Counted from the stretch's first letter, positions 1 to 10,446 are shown. The stretch: DNA of 50,195 bases from Oscillospiraceae bacterium (GCA_017429325.1 JAFRPC010000038.1:1-50195); one strand, 5' to 3'. Made by a program: numbers and translations. Notes: generated by a model from the letters alone, not told the origin.

Positions 1-251
1 AACTATCTAATCAGACGCGAGCCCATCTTTCAGCGATAAAATCTTTGGCATCTCGATCATGCGACCAAAATGCATCATGCGGTATTAGCGGTCGTTTCCA
101 ACCGTTGTCCCCCTCTGAAAGGCAGGTTGCTCACGCGTTACTCACCCGTTCGCCACTAACTCGGGGAGCAAGCTCCCCTCGTCCGTTCGACATGCATGTG
201 TTAGGCACGCCCCCAGCGTTCGTCCTGAGCCAGGATCAAACTCTCTAATAA
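1..251 (-). rRNA. rrs: 16S ribosomal RNA, 5' end (partial)
   Basis: The minus strand carries the universal bacterial 16S start: AGAGTTTGATC is read from position 244 downwards, followed by TGGCTCAG and later the GAACGGGTGAGTAACGCG block. The mature 5' end should lie near 251, by analogy with E. coli, where AGAGTTTG begins at base 8. Only about 250 bases are in the window and the gene runs off the left edge. Two bases differ from near-universal positions (E. coli numbers 40 and 60, see findings). The bacterial 16S identity is certain; the exact end is approximate. Confidence 0.97.
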
Positions 252-266
252 AATGGTATCTAAACT

Positions 267-379
267 ATGGTCGATTTTCATCGGCCACAGCTCAAATCAT
301 TTTATCTTGAATTCGCCTTAGCTACTCAAGAAATCACGTTGACAATTTGCAACGTTCATGGCCGATGTAAATCGACCAT
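267..379 (-). other. 16S leader: inverted repeat with 21-base arms
   Basis: Bases 267-287 and 359-379 are reverse complements over 21 positions with a single mismatch, separated by 71 bases. Both lie in the transcribed 16S leader between the rRNA promoter and the mature 5' end. The leader RNA could therefore fold into a long self-contained stem just upstream of 16S. This differs from the usual processing stem, which pairs the leader with the 3' trailer. A role in rRNA folding or RNase III cleavage is inference. Confidence 0.6.
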
Positions 380-481
380 AATTTTTTGACATGGTGTTTG
401 TTCATGTTTTCGTTGTTTAATTTTCAAGGTACAACCGCGCTCCGGACGGGTTTTTTCTGCCCTTTTCGTGAGCGCTTCGAT

Positions 482-510
482 ATAATAGCACGGAAACAGC
501 AAAATGTCAA
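482..510 (-). promoter_or_regulatory. rRNA operon promoter
   Basis: On the minus strand TTGACA (505-510) and TATTAT (482-487) are separated by exactly 17 bases. An A/T-rich stretch resembling an UP element lies immediately upstream (about 511-545). The predicted start leaves a leader of roughly 225 bases before 16S. Apart from the leader inverted repeat I see no gene between 252 and 632. Confidence 0.85.
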
Positions 511-632
511 GAACTTTTTTTATTTTTCTCAAATAAATTTTTGTAGGTCAATATCTTGTGCTTTGTCTGACAAAGCGCTGCAAAATACCGGTTGCCATCT
601 TATCGGTTTTGTGTAAAACTCACAAGATTGCG

Positions 633-661
633 GAAGCACCTGCCTGTCGGGCGGGTGCTTC
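633..661 (-). terminator. Possible terminator of the atp operon
   Basis: An inverted repeat with arms GAAGCACC and GGTGCTTC and a further GCC/GGC pairing across one mismatch lies 24 bases downstream of the atpC stop. There is no clean run of T after the stem, so this is a weak intrinsic terminator or a 3' end-protecting stem. Confidence 0.45.
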
Positions 662-684
662 TCGCTGTATGGATCCAAAATCTA

Positions 685-2516
<1,832 letters not shown>

Positions 2517-2543
2517 TCAAGATATTTCTCTGGATCGCGTCGG

Positions 2544-3389
2544 TCACGCTTCGGCGCCGGCGACGATTTCGGTAATCTCCTGCGTGATGGTGCCCTGGCG
2601 GGCCCGGTTGTACTTCAGACTCAGGTCGGAGATCATTTCCTCGGCGTTCTTGGTGGCGGCGTCCATCGCAGTGCGGCGGGCTCCGTGCTCCGAGGTGACA
2701 GATTCACAGAGCGCACCATAGATCAGGCCGCCCAGATACTCATGAATGATAGTGTCAAAGACGGTAAAGCTGTCCGGCTCGTAGAGCGTCAGGCAGCTGT
2801 TGTCGCCGGGCTTGGGGTGGTACTCCAGCGGCAGCATGTTCAGGATGCCCGGAGACTGGGACAGCATGGAGACAAAGTTGGTGTAGACCACGCTGACCGT
2901 GTCAAACTCACCGGCCAGAAAGCCCTTGCTGAGCATCTTGGCAATGGTGAAGCAGTCGCCCACGGAAACCTCTGCGGCCACTGCATAGAGCTCCGTGAGG
3001 ATCTCCACGCCGCGGGCTCGGAAAAACTCCAGGCATTTTTTCCCAATGGGAACGACGCAGGCGTTTTTCCCCTCGATCTCGCTGTAGGCCAGCTTGAAAA
3101 CATTGTGGTTATAGCCGCCGGCCAGGCCCCGGTCGCCGCCGATGACGACGTAGCAGCTCTTTTTGACCTCGCGCTTCTCCAGAAATGGTGAGGCAAAGTC
3201 CTCCGTGTTGTTGGCGATGGTGTTCAGCGTGTCGAACAGGATCTCAAAGTAGGGACGGGAGTTTGCCACCCGATCCTGGGCCCGGCGCAGCTTGGAGGCG
3301 GCAACCATTTCCATGGCCTTGGTGATCTGCTTGGTGCTCTCCATGCTCTTGATGCGGAGCTTGATGTCCTTCATGGAAACGCCAGCCAT
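2544..3389 (-). CDS. atpG: ATP synthase F1 subunit gamma
   Basis: 281 residues. The N-terminal coiled-coil helix (MKDIKLRIKSMESTKQITKA) and the C-terminal helix ending near the ITQEITEIVAGAEA stretch are the two strands of the rotor shaft that turns inside the alpha3-beta3 head. The central Rossmann-like region contains GDRGLAGGYN, a family signature. The start MAGVSMKD follows a purine-rich ribosome site in the 64-base gap after atpA. Confidence 0.98.
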   Translation of the reverse strand: MAGVSMKDIKLRIKSMESTKQITKAMEMVAASKLRRAQDRVANSRPYFEILFDTLNTIANNTEDFASPFLEKREVKKSCYVVIGGDRGLAGGYNHNVFKLAYSEIEGKNACVVPIGKKCLEFFRARGVEILTELYAVAAEVSVGDCFTIAKMLSKGFLAGEFDTVSVVYTNFVSMLSQSPGILNMLPLEYHPKPGDNSCLTLYEPDSFTVFDTIIHEYLGGLIYGALCESVTSEHGARRTAMDAATKNAEEMISDLSLKYNRARQGTITQEITEIVAGAEA

Positions 3390-3453
3390 ATGCTCCCTCC
3401 TTTTTCATTGCGGCGTCGGCGCTCACCCGACGCGCAGTACTGAATGTACAAGC

Positions 3454-4968
3454 TTATCTGTTTTTCAGGAACTCCGCGGTATAGGCGCTCAGCGCCCGCT
3501 TCAGGTCCTCCTCCGTGGGCGGATAGAGCTGCTTGGTGTCGCGGATGGCCTTGATCAGCTTATGCTCATGGGTATCAAGATACAGGTACAGGCCCTGCTC
3601 AAACTCGCGGACCTGCGCCACCGGGATCTCCTTCAGGTAGTCGTTGATGACGGCATAGATGATGCAGACCTGGAACTCCACCGGGACAGGCGCGTTGTTG
3701 GGCTGCTTCAGGACCTCCACGATACGGGCGCCCTGGGCCAAACGAGCCTTGGTGTCCTTGTCCAGATCGGAGCCGAACTGGGCGAAGCTCTGGAGCTCCC
3801 GGTACTGGGAGTAGAGCAGCTTCAGCGTGCCTGCCACCTTTTTCAGCGCCTTGATTTGGGCCGCGCCGCCCACGCGGGACACAGAGATGCCGGGGTTGAT
3901 GGCGGGCATGACGCCGGCGTGGAAGAGCTCGGTCTCCAGGAAGATCTGGCCGTCGGTGATGGAGATAACGTTGGTGGGGATATAGGCGGACACGTCGCCT
4001 GCCTGGGTCTCGATGATGGGCAGGGCTGTCAGGGAGCCGCTGCCGTTTTCCGCGGAAAGCCGGGCCGCCCGCTCCAGCAGGCGGGAGTGGAGATAGAACA
4101 CGTCGCCGGGATAGGCTTCGCGTCCGGGGGGACGGCGGATCAGCAGCGAAATGGCGCGGTAGGCCACCGCGTGCTTGCTGAGGTCGTCGTAGACCACCAG
4201 CACGTCCTTGCCCTGGTGCATAAAGTATTCGCCCATGGTGCAGCCCGCATAGGGGGCGATGTACTGCATGGGAGCCAGCTCCGAGGCCGTGGCGGAGACT
4301 ACGAGGGTGTAGTCCATAGCCCCGCCCAGGGTCAGGGTATTGACGATTTGGGCCACGGTGGAACGCTTCTGGCCGATGGCCACATAGACGCAGATGACGT
4401 TCTTGCCCTTCTGGTTCAGGATGGTATCAATGGCAATGGTGGTCTTGCCGGTCTGGCGGTCGCCGATGATGAGTTCCCGCTGGCCGCGGCCAATGGGGAT
4501 CATGGCGTCCACGGCCTTGATGCCGGTTTGCAGGGGCTCTGAGACGGATTTTCTGTCGATGACGCCGGGAGCCGGCATCTCAATGGGGCGGAAGTGGTCG
4601 GCAGCAATGGGACCCTTGCCGTCAATGGGCTCACCCAGGGCGTTGACCACGCGACCAATCAGCGCCTCTCCCACCGGGACAGACACGACGCGGCCTGTGC
4701 GCTTGACAAGGTCGCCCTCCCGCAGCCCCTCGTCGGAGCCCAGGATGACCAGAGAAACCGAGCGCTCCTCCAAGTTCTGCGCCATACCGTAGGTGCCGTT
4801 GGGAAACTCCACGAGCTCGTTGACCATGCAGTTTTCCAGGCCCACAGCCCGGGCGATGCCGTCGCCCAGGGTGATAATGGTGCCGACCTCGCGCTGTTCA
4901 ATTTTCGTTTCGTAATGCTTTATCTGAGCGCGAATGACATTCGCGATCTCTTCGGGTCTGAATTCCAT
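3454..4968 (-). CDS. atpA: ATP synthase F1 subunit alpha
   Basis: 504 residues, typical length. It has the P-loop GDRQTGKT and the regulatory-subunit pattern of non-catalytic nucleotide binding. It alternates with beta in the F1 head. The N-terminal segment (about 1-25), which contacts subunit delta and the peripheral stalk, is present. It lies 27 bases downstream of atpH. Confidence 0.99.
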   Translation of the reverse strand: MEFRPEEIANVIRAQIKHYETKIEQREVGTIITLGDGIARAVGLENCMVNELVEFPNGTYGMAQNLEERSVSLVILGSDEGLREGDLVKRTGRVVSVPVGEALIGRVVNALGEPIDGKGPIAADHFRPIEMPAPGVIDRKSVSEPLQTGIKAVDAMIPIGRGQRELIIGDRQTGKTTIAIDTILNQKGKNVICVYVAIGQKRSTVAQIVNTLTLGGAMDYTLVVSATASELAPMQYIAPYAGCTMGEYFMHQGKDVLVVYDDLSKHAVAYRAISLLIRRPPGREAYPGDVFYLHSRLLERAARLSAENGSGSLTALPIIETQAGDVSAYIPTNVISITDGQIFLETELFHAGVMPAINPGISVSRVGGAAQIKALKKVAGTLKLLYSQYRELQSFAQFGSDLDKDTKARLAQGARIVEVLKQPNNAPVPVEFQVCIIYAVINDYLKEIPVAQVREFEQGLYLYLDTHEHKLIKAIRDTKQLYPPTEEDLKRALSAYTAEFLKNR

Positions 4969-4995
4969 GATTTCCCTGCTTTCTTACGTTTTCTG

Positions 4996-5535
4996 TTACA
5001 GAACGGCGTCCAATAGCGTCTTTTCGATGCCATCCAAACGCTGCCGGACTGTTCCGTCGAGCTCCACGCCCTCGTATTTCAGGCGAATTCCGCCCAGCAC
5101 GGAGGGGTCCACGCGGTTGATCAGGTCCACAGTCTTTCCGCTGATCTGATACAGCCGTGCGCGGAGCTTTTCCATCTGCTCCGGCTTCAGCGGCACGGCT
5201 GTGATTGCCACACCCGCAATGATGCCGTGAATGGTATTATAATAAGTACGGTAGCGGGTCTCGCAATACCCGTAATCATACATATACCCATTCTCGCACA
5301 GCAGCTTCAGAAAGTTGAGCAGATAGGGGTGGATACGACCGGATAAGGCCTCGTCCAGCAGCGCGGTGCGCTCCGCCTTGGCAATATTCGGGGCATAGAG
5401 GAGCTTCACGTAGTCCGGGTTTTCGTCAAAGAGCCTTCGCACATCGGAAAACTGATTCAGAAGCAGATCATCGATCTCTTCCTCATAAGCCACCTCAAAG
5501 AGCGCGTCGGCGTAGTTTTTGGCAGCCCGGTTCAT
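4996..5535 (-). CDS. atpH: ATP synthase F1 subunit delta
   Basis: 179 residues, the usual size. Begins MNRAAKNYADALFEVA, the standard N-terminal helix of delta/OSCP. The C-terminal domain includes GIIAGVAITAVPL and GGIRLKYEG, close to the family pattern GxxxxxVxSAxPL...GGxxIxxG. The subunit joins the top of F1 to the b-subunit stalk. It overlaps atpF by 4 bases. Confidence 0.97.
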   Translation of the reverse strand: MNRAAKNYADALFEVAYEEEIDDLLLNQFSDVRRLFDENPDYVKLLYAPNIAKAERTALLDEALSGRIHPYLLNFLKLLCENGYMYDYGYCETRYRTYYNTIHGIIAGVAITAVPLKPEQMEKLRARLYQISGKTVDLINRVDPSVLGGIRLKYEGVELDGTVRQRLDGIEKTLLDAVL

Positions 5536-6038
5536 ACCTGGTCCTCCATGTGGCGCAGAAAGTCCTCCACCATGCGGTCGTGGTCAGAGCTGTTCAGCTC
5601 CCTTCCCACAACCTTCTCGGCGATGTCAAGGGCGATTCGGGAAATATCGTCCTTGGCGGAGTTGAGCGCTTTCTTCCGCTCCAGCTCAATGTCGGCCCTT
5701 GCCTTCTCGCGGATGGCGTCCGCATCGCTCTGGGCATGTATGATCATATCGTCTCTCCGGCGGTGGGCCTCCTGCGTCGCCTCAGCGATGATTTGGGCGG
5801 AGGCGTCCTTAGCCTCGGAGATCTTCCGGTCATAGTCCTCCCGCAGGGTCTCCGCCGCCTGCTTGGCGGCATTGGCGTCGGCGTAGAGCTCGTCGATCTC
5901 CTTCTGCCGGTCGTCGATCATTTTGTTGACGGGCTTGAACAGGAATTTCTTCAAAATGAGAAATGTGAGCACCAGGTTCAGCAGCGTGAACAAGGCGGTC
6001 CAGGGATTAAATCCAATGAAGTTCTCAAATGCCGTCAT
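5532..6038 (-). CDS. atpF: ATP synthase Fo subunit b
   Basis: 168 residues. One N-terminal membrane helix (about 12-34, FNPWTALFTLLNLVLTFLIL) is followed by a long charged helix of about 120 residues predicted to form the dimeric peripheral stalk. Only one b-type gene is present, so the stalk should be a homodimer. It is coupled to atpH through a 4-base overlap, with 67 bases to atpE. Confidence 0.97.
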   Translation of the reverse strand: MTAFENFIGFNPWTALFTLLNLVLTFLILKKFLFKPVNKMIDDRQKEIDELYADANAAKQAAETLREDYDRKISEAKDASAQIIAEATQEAHRRRDDMIIHAQSDADAIREKARADIELERKKALNSAKDDISRIALDIAEKVVGRELNSSDHDRMVEDFLRHMEDQV

Positions 6039-6105
6039 TGGGCACCCCTCCTTTTTGAACGGTTTTGCGTGTAAGGCTTGCGGCGCACAGGGTACGCCGC
6101 CGGGA

Positions 6106-6351
6106 TCAGAAGACGAAGAGCAGCAGCAGGGCGATGACCAGGGAGTAGATGCCGGTGGTCTCCGCGACGGCGCAGCCGACCAGCATGTTGGTCCGCAGGT
6201 TGCTGGTGGACTCGGGCTGACGGGCCATGCCCTCCAGGGCCTTGCCCACCGCGTTGCCTTCGCCGATGGCGGGGCCGATGGCTCCGATACCCATGCACAG
6301 GCCGGCGCCTAAGGCGCAGGCAGCTCTGACGATCGCATCAGTAAGTTCCAT
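6106..6351 (-). CDS. atpE: ATP synthase Fo subunit c, sodium-type two-carboxylate rotor
   Basis: 81 residues forming a two-helix hairpin with the polar loop ARQPE at 43-47. The second helix carries the ion-binding Glu64 in the context VAETTGIYS (V62, T65, T66, Y69), the arrangement seen in sodium-translocating c rings. The first helix has GEG with Glu31, where classical sodium rings have Gln. A Glu at that position plus the helix-2 Glu is the two-carboxylate motif described for the Fusobacterium nucleatum sodium ATP synthase. Sodium coupling is therefore the best prediction, though the residues alone do not prove it. Confidence 0.95.
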   Translation of the reverse strand: MELTDAIVRAACALGAGLCMGIGAIGPAIGEGNAVGKALEGMARQPESTSNLRTNMLVGCAVAETTGIYSLVIALLLLFVF

Positions 6352-6408
6352 TGTTGAATCCTCCTAAGTATTGATTATGAAAAAGGCTTTTGCCAAAGGA
6401 TTACAGGA

Positions 6409-7491
6409 TCAGGCGCTTTCCTCCGGCGCGGGACAGTTGCCGGAGATGTAGATCATGGTGAGCAGGCTGAACACGAAGGCCTGGATCACGCCGGAGAACA
6501 CGTCGAAGTAGAGGGACAGGACCGCAGGCAGGCCCAGGGTCAGCACCGGGACCCCCATGGGGCCCTCGGAGACGAAGCAGATGACCAGGAAGCCAACTGC
6601 TGCCAGGACGATGCCCAGGACCATGTTCCTCCTGCTCTTGTGGCCGATCATCAGCACGATGCCGAACACCAGCAGGGCCAGCGCGGCGAACCACAGCAGG
6701 CCGCAGGCGGTACCGCTCAGATTCGGGTAGGCGCGGCCCGTCAGGCTCCAGAGCCAGTCCACCAGCCGCAGGCCGGAGAGGGCGAGGCAGAGGATGCCCA
6801 GGCCCAGCAGCAGCTTTTTCCGCTTGCGCCCTGCCTTGGGCCGGGAGAGCAGCACCAGAAGCACGCCCAGGGCCAGCAGAACCAGGGGGACCGCGATGGA
6901 GCTGGAGGCGATGAGGCCCAGCAGACCCGCCGAGGCGCCGGACAGGGCCCAGTAGATCAGGGTGGTGATGACGCCGCCGCCCGCGATGTTGCCAAAGTGA
7001 CGGAAGGCCAGGGAGACAGGCTGGGCGATCTCGGAGACCAGGTTCATGGGGGTCATGACGGCGATGGGCTCCGTGAAGCCCTTCAGCCAGCCCAGCAGGC
7101 CGTTGTGCTTGATGGCTTCGTACCAGCAGATAAAGCTCACCAGCACGGCCCAGGTCATGGTGGTGCTGATGTCCGCCGTAGAGGAGCGGAGGATGCCGGT
7201 CATGCCCAGCAGGGTCCCCAGCAGAGAGGAGAAGAAGAGGGCCGCAATAAAGGGCGTCCAGCGGGCGTTGTGCTCGCCCATGGCCTCCTTGACCATTTTG
7301 GTGACGACGGTGACGGCCTTTTCGGTGAGGACCTGGGCGCGGCCCGGACGCTTCTTGAGCTTCCGGCCCAGCAGGACCGCGGTCACGCAGAGGAGCACCG
7401 TGGCGACGAAGGAGGTCAGCAGGGTCTGGGTGACGGGGATCCCGCCGAAAATGGGGATGGTGAAAAATATTTTCGGTCCGTTGATGGTCAT
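6409..7491 (-). CDS. atpB: ATP synthase Fo subunit a with a large internal insertion
   Basis: 360 residues, against roughly 220-270 for most bacterial a subunits. The stator Arg is R164 within FRHFGNIAGG, and the canonical last helix (LPAVLSLYFD...SGVIQAFVF...LTMIYIS) occupies about 321-350. Between them, about 197-312 is extra sequence with four hydrophobic segments (near 197-217, 226-243, 260-283 and 289-307) joined by Lys/Arg-rich loops. The frame stays open and base composition matches the flanks, so it is a true in-frame insertion. It lies 7 bases downstream of atpI. The function of the insertion is unknown to me. Confidence 0.95.
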   Translation of the reverse strand: MTINGPKIFFTIPIFGGIPVTQTLLTSFVATVLLCVTAVLLGRKLKKRPGRAQVLTEKAVTVVTKMVKEAMGEHNARWTPFIAALFFSSLLGTLLGMTGILRSSTADISTTMTWAVLVSFICWYEAIKHNGLLGWLKGFTEPIAVMTPMNLVSEIAQPVSLAFRHFGNIAGGGVITTLIYWALSGASAGLLGLIASSSIAVPLVLLALGVLLVLLSRPKAGRKRKKLLLGLGILCLALSGLRLVDWLWSLTGRAYPNLSGTACGLLWFAALALLVFGIVLMIGHKSRRNMVLGIVLAAVGFLVICFVSEGPMGVPVLTLGLPAVLSLYFDVFSGVIQAFVFSLLTMIYISGNCPAPEESA

Positions 7492-7498
7492 ACCGGAA

Positions 7499-7903
7499 TC
7501 ATCCGTCCTTTCTTCTGAAGAATTCGCCGATGTAGAGCAGGACGCGGAACAGAAGCAGGGGGATCGCCATCGCGATCACATTGCAGGCGCCGCTCTTGCC
7601 GCCGATGACCAGGATGGCAGCCATCAGGGCGTAGCGGCCCAGCATGGACAGGGTGAGGATGCGCTTGCCCCGGGCGGGGTCGCCGTTCTCGGCCCGGTCG
7701 GCGGCGGCGTAGACCCCCACCGCCATCAGGAAATAGTTCAGCACCGCAGTCCCCGCGCCGACGGCCCCTCCCAGGAGCACCTTTCCGTCCAGCTTGCCCA
7801 GCAGGGCGGCGGCGCAATAGATCAGGCCGAGGCACACGAGCTCCCCCACGGCGATGATGGCGAGCTCCCGGAGGGTCTGCCGCTTTTCGTTCTGTTTATT
7901 CAT
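7499..7903 (-). CDS. atpI: AtpI-like ATP synthase accessory membrane protein
   Basis: 134 residues with four predicted membrane helices and a charged C terminus (FFRRKDG). Small four-helix AtpI proteins precede atpB in many atp operons and help assemble the c ring or the complex. The sequence is poorly conserved, so the call rests on position, size and topology. I start it at ATG 7903 (MNKQNEK). The ribosome site AAAGGG upstream is weak, and the start overlaps the end of atpZ by 8 bases, suggesting coupled translation. Confidence 0.75.
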   Translation of the reverse strand: MNKQNEKRQTLRELAIIAVGELVCLGLIYCAAALLGKLDGKVLLGGAVGAGTAVLNYFLMAVGVYAAADRAENGDPARGKRILTLSMLGRYALMAAILVIGGKSGACNVIAMAIPLLLFRVLLYIGEFFRRKDG

Positions 7904-8159
7904 GTTCGTTATAGCCCTTTTTCGGGGGCGTCTCATCCTGCCTGGAAAGCCTGTTCAGGGTTTTCAGACTGTTGTAGAGGCCTCCTGCGGCGCCCATCAG
8001 ACCTAAGACGATGCCGGCGACCACAGTCCAGCCGCCCCAGCCCTTGCTGTTGTGGAGCCAGACCCCCAGGAGGATAAAGCCTGCCAGGGGAACCGCCACT
8101 GAGAGGCCAAGCTGGCTCAGCCAGACCAGATAGCTGACGATTTTCACGTATCCGCGCAC
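7896..8159 (-). CDS. atpZ: AtpZ-like ATP synthase accessory membrane protein
   Basis: 87 residues with two membrane helices (about 10-32 and 42-64) and a basic tail, matching the small AtpZ/AtpI-type proteins found first in many atp operons. The start is GTG at 8159, chosen because GGGGAGG lies 6 bases upstream; no ATG fits. It is the first gene after the operon promoter at 8213-8241. In other bacteria AtpZ forms a complex with AtpI, proposed to handle divalent cations; that role is not tested here. Confidence 0.75.
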   Translation of the reverse strand: MRGYVKIVSYLVWLSQLGLSVAVPLAGFILLGVWLHNSKGWGGWTVVAGIVLGLMGAAGGLYNSLKTLNRLSRQDETPPKKGYNEHE

Positions 8160-8212
8160 GGTCGGCCTCCCCGCTGGGGTCCAATTTCCCCCATGTTAAT
8201 GAATCCGGTGAT

Positions 8213-8241
8213 ATTATACCTGTTTTTTCAAAAATATGCAA
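8213..8241 (-). promoter_or_regulatory. Promoter of the atp operon
   Basis: TTGCAT (8236-8241) and TATAAT (8213-8218) on the minus strand are 17 bases apart, giving a strong sigma-A type promoter about 45 bases upstream of the atpZ start. Confidence 0.85.
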
Positions 8242-8282
8242 GGCAAAATTGTATTTGCGCCAATTCTTTTTTCCGCCCACGC

Positions 8283-8317
8283 AAAAAGTGCCGGACAGTC
8301 CTGAGACCGTCCGGTGC
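8283..8317 (-). terminator. Intrinsic terminator of the SLH-CHAP gene
   Basis: A stem with arms GCACCGGAC and GTCCGGCAC (one internal mismatch), followed on the minus strand by TTTTT at 8287-8283, lies 22 bases past the stop of the SLH-CHAP gene. It separates that gene from the atp promoter. Confidence 0.85.
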
Positions 8318-8338
8318 TTTGTCCCTGCCGCGGCTGCT

Positions 8339-10375
8339 TTATCGGCCTGACAGCGCATAGTAGAGGAAGGTGACGACCTGCTCCCGGGTGCAGGGCTCGT
8401 CGGGGCTGAAATGGGTCGCATCGGTGCCGCTGGCAACACCGGCCTCCAGCGCCCAGAGCATCGCCTTGTAATAGAACTTCCCCGGACGCACATCCACAAA
8501 GCTGTGGGTCGTACAGCTCGGCTCCGGCTGTCCCAGGGCGTTCCAGAGGAAGGTGACGACCTGGCCGCGGGTGCAGCCGGACTTTGGCTCGAAGTGGGTC
8601 TTGTCCATGCCGCTGGCGACGCCGGTCTCGCTGGCCCAGAGCACGGGAAGATAGTAGAATTTCCCAGGCAGCACGTCCACAAAGGGAGAACTCTCCGCCT
8701 TCGGCTTCGGCTGTCCGAGGGCGTTCCAGAGCAGGGTGACGACCTGGCCGCGGGTGCAGGTTTCCCGGGGACGGAATTCCCTATTCGTCGCCCCGGCTGC
8801 GATCCCCTCCTCCAGGGCCCAGCAGATAGGCCGGTAGGAATACCGCTTCTGGGCAGGCAGGTCCGTCAGGGTGGTCTTGACCGGCTCTCCGGCAAGGTTG
8901 AGATAGTAGTGGTCCAGCGCCAGGATGAGTTCCGTATCCGCCGTAATGCAGCCAGAGATGACGCTGCTGGCTTCCGGGTCAAAGAGGACGCCCTCCTGGG
9001 GCCGAATGTTGCGAATCTCGTAGCTGCTGTTAGCCCGGAAAGTGCCCAGATAGTCCGTAGCGTCCTTCTTCAGAAGGTAGCCTCGGTAGTAGAGGTCAAA
9101 AATGGCATAGCCCACGGTGTTGACGGCGTGCTCGCCGTCCAGGCAGGCGTTCACATTGAAGGTCCAGGTCTCGGGCTCGCTGGGCTTCGGCTCCGTGGGC
9201 TTCGGGTCTCCGGCGTCCTCTCCGCCGGGCGCGGACAGGACAAAGAGTACCCTGGACTTCAGGGTGGACAGGGAGATGGTCTGGTCCCAGCGAATGATGC
9301 AGTGGCCGTCGATGTTGCAGTCGGTGAAGGTGACAGTATCGCCGTCTACGGCGGTGATAAAGAGGACATGGGCCGTGTAGTTTCCCTGGTAGCGGATGAT
9401 GTCGCCGGCTTTGAGGCTGTCGGCTGCGCCGGAGCCCGTGAATTTCTGCCAGCCGCTGCCCGTGCTCTCCGGGTCAAGGCCGGTCAGGTCGTAGCCCAGC
9501 TTGTCAGCATAGCCCCAGCACTGCCAGGAGATCTCTCTGTCATTGGGGGCATAACCGTTGCAGGTCTGCATGGAAGTCCCGCAGTAGCTGTTGTGGCCTG
9601 GGCAGGGTTCCTCGGTCCAGCCGTCCTGGTTGTTGTACTCCGGGCCGGTGCCCCGGTCCGGCATGTGGTTCCAGTATTTGCCGTGGGGGTATTTTTCTTT
9701 GAGGCTTACAAAGCTCTCTCCCTGGGTCTCGTCGCCCCGGGGAACCAGGCATTCGCTCAGGTCAGAGCTTTGGTTCGGCGCCAGGGTTTCGACGCCGGAG
9801 GACAGGGCCCTCGTGTGGATGATGGCCTCGTTCGTCATATAGCTCAGATGCTCCGCGTCCTCCAGCCAGAAGCGGAGGACCGGAGCTTCCAGGGCCAGCG
9901 GCTCCTCCCGCTCCCCTGCCAGCCGGAGCACAACGCCGCCGGTGAGGACGTAGAGGGCCTCGGCACTGCGGGCAAAGCGATCCACGGGTGCAGAAAAGCT
10001 CCGGCTGTCCAGGAGCGCACCCGTCCCGGCGTCCAGCCACAGCAGATGGTTCCCGGCGGAACAGAGGACCGTCCCCTCCCAATAGAGGACCTGGTTCACT
10101 GGGAAGTCCGTCAGGGCCTCGGTCGTGACAGGGACTTCCTCCCAGGTGCAGGAAGGCGCTGCCTCCTGACGCCGCTCCGCCAGCAGGCGGTTGTCTCCCA
10201 TGGTATCCACATACCAGCAGCAGTCCTCCCCGAAGGCGACGGAATCGCTGTTGCAGAAGGCCGCCGCGTCTTCGGGGCGGAAGGCCGAATGGGGCTCCGC
10301 GGCCAGGGCTCCGCCGGGCAGCAGACCGGCCAGCAGGCACAGAAGCAGGCAGACGGCGGAGAGACGTTTGAGCAT
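8339..10375 (-). CDS. Secreted CHAP-type amidase with three C-terminal SLH domains
   Basis: 678 residues from the ATG at 10375, which follows a GGGGG ribosome site and begins a signal peptide (MLKRLSAVCLLLCLLAG, cut near ALAA). A CHAP/NlpC-like region lies at about 270-385, with candidate catalytic Cys286 (in WQCWGYA) and His336 (in TAHVLF) and the typical LKAGDIIRY turn. Such domains cleave peptidoglycan peptides or cross-bridges. After a Pro/Glu linker and a beta-rich region, three SLH repeats (about 500-678) end the protein; SLH domains attach proteins to pyruvylated wall polymers. It lies downstream of the serpin gene but has its own promoter and terminator. Domain identity is good; substrate unknown. 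Confidence 0.85.
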   Translation of the reverse strand: MLKRLSAVCLLLCLLAGLLPGGALAAEPHSAFRPEDAAAFCNSDSVAFGEDCCWYVDTMGDNRLLAERRQEAAPSCTWEEVPVTTEALTDFPVNQVLYWEGTVLCSAGNHLLWLDAGTGALLDSRSFSAPVDRFARSAEALYVLTGGVVLRLAGEREEPLALEAPVLRFWLEDAEHLSYMTNEAIIHTRALSSGVETLAPNQSSDLSECLVPRGDETQGESFVSLKEKYPHGKYWNHMPDRGTGPEYNNQDGWTEEPCPGHNSYCGTSMQTCNGYAPNDREISWQCWGYADKLGYDLTGLDPESTGSGWQKFTGSGAADSLKAGDIIRYQGNYTAHVLFITAVDGDTVTFTDCNIDGHCIIRWDQTISLSTLKSRVLFVLSAPGGEDAGDPKPTEPKPSEPETWTFNVNACLDGEHAVNTVGYAIFDLYYRGYLLKKDATDYLGTFRANSSYEIRNIRPQEGVLFDPEASSVISGCITADTELILALDHYYLNLAGEPVKTTLTDLPAQKRYSYRPICWALEEGIAAGATNREFRPRETCTRGQVVTLLWNALGQPKPKAESSPFVDVLPGKFYYLPVLWASETGVASGMDKTHFEPKSGCTRGQVVTFLWNALGQPEPSCTTHSFVDVRPGKFYYKAMLWALEAGVASGTDATHFSPDEPCTREQVVTFLYYALSGR

Positions 10376-10417
10376 GAAAAAACCCCCAATGTTGTAATAA
10401 TGGGCGACAGTAGACAT

Positions 10418-10446
10418 AATATATCACAGTTGACATAAAATTGCAA
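10418..10446 (-). promoter_or_regulatory. Promoter of the SLH-CHAP gene
   Basis: TTGCAA (10441-10446), 17 bases, TATATT (10418-10423) on the minus strand, about 40 bases upstream of the start codon, in an A/T-rich stretch. Confidence 0.7.

Noticed and set aside
8411..10438. Large plus-strand frame opposite the SLH-CHAP gene
   Set aside because: It is antisense to a gene with a signal peptide, a CHAP region and three SLH domains, and its own translation lacks any domain.
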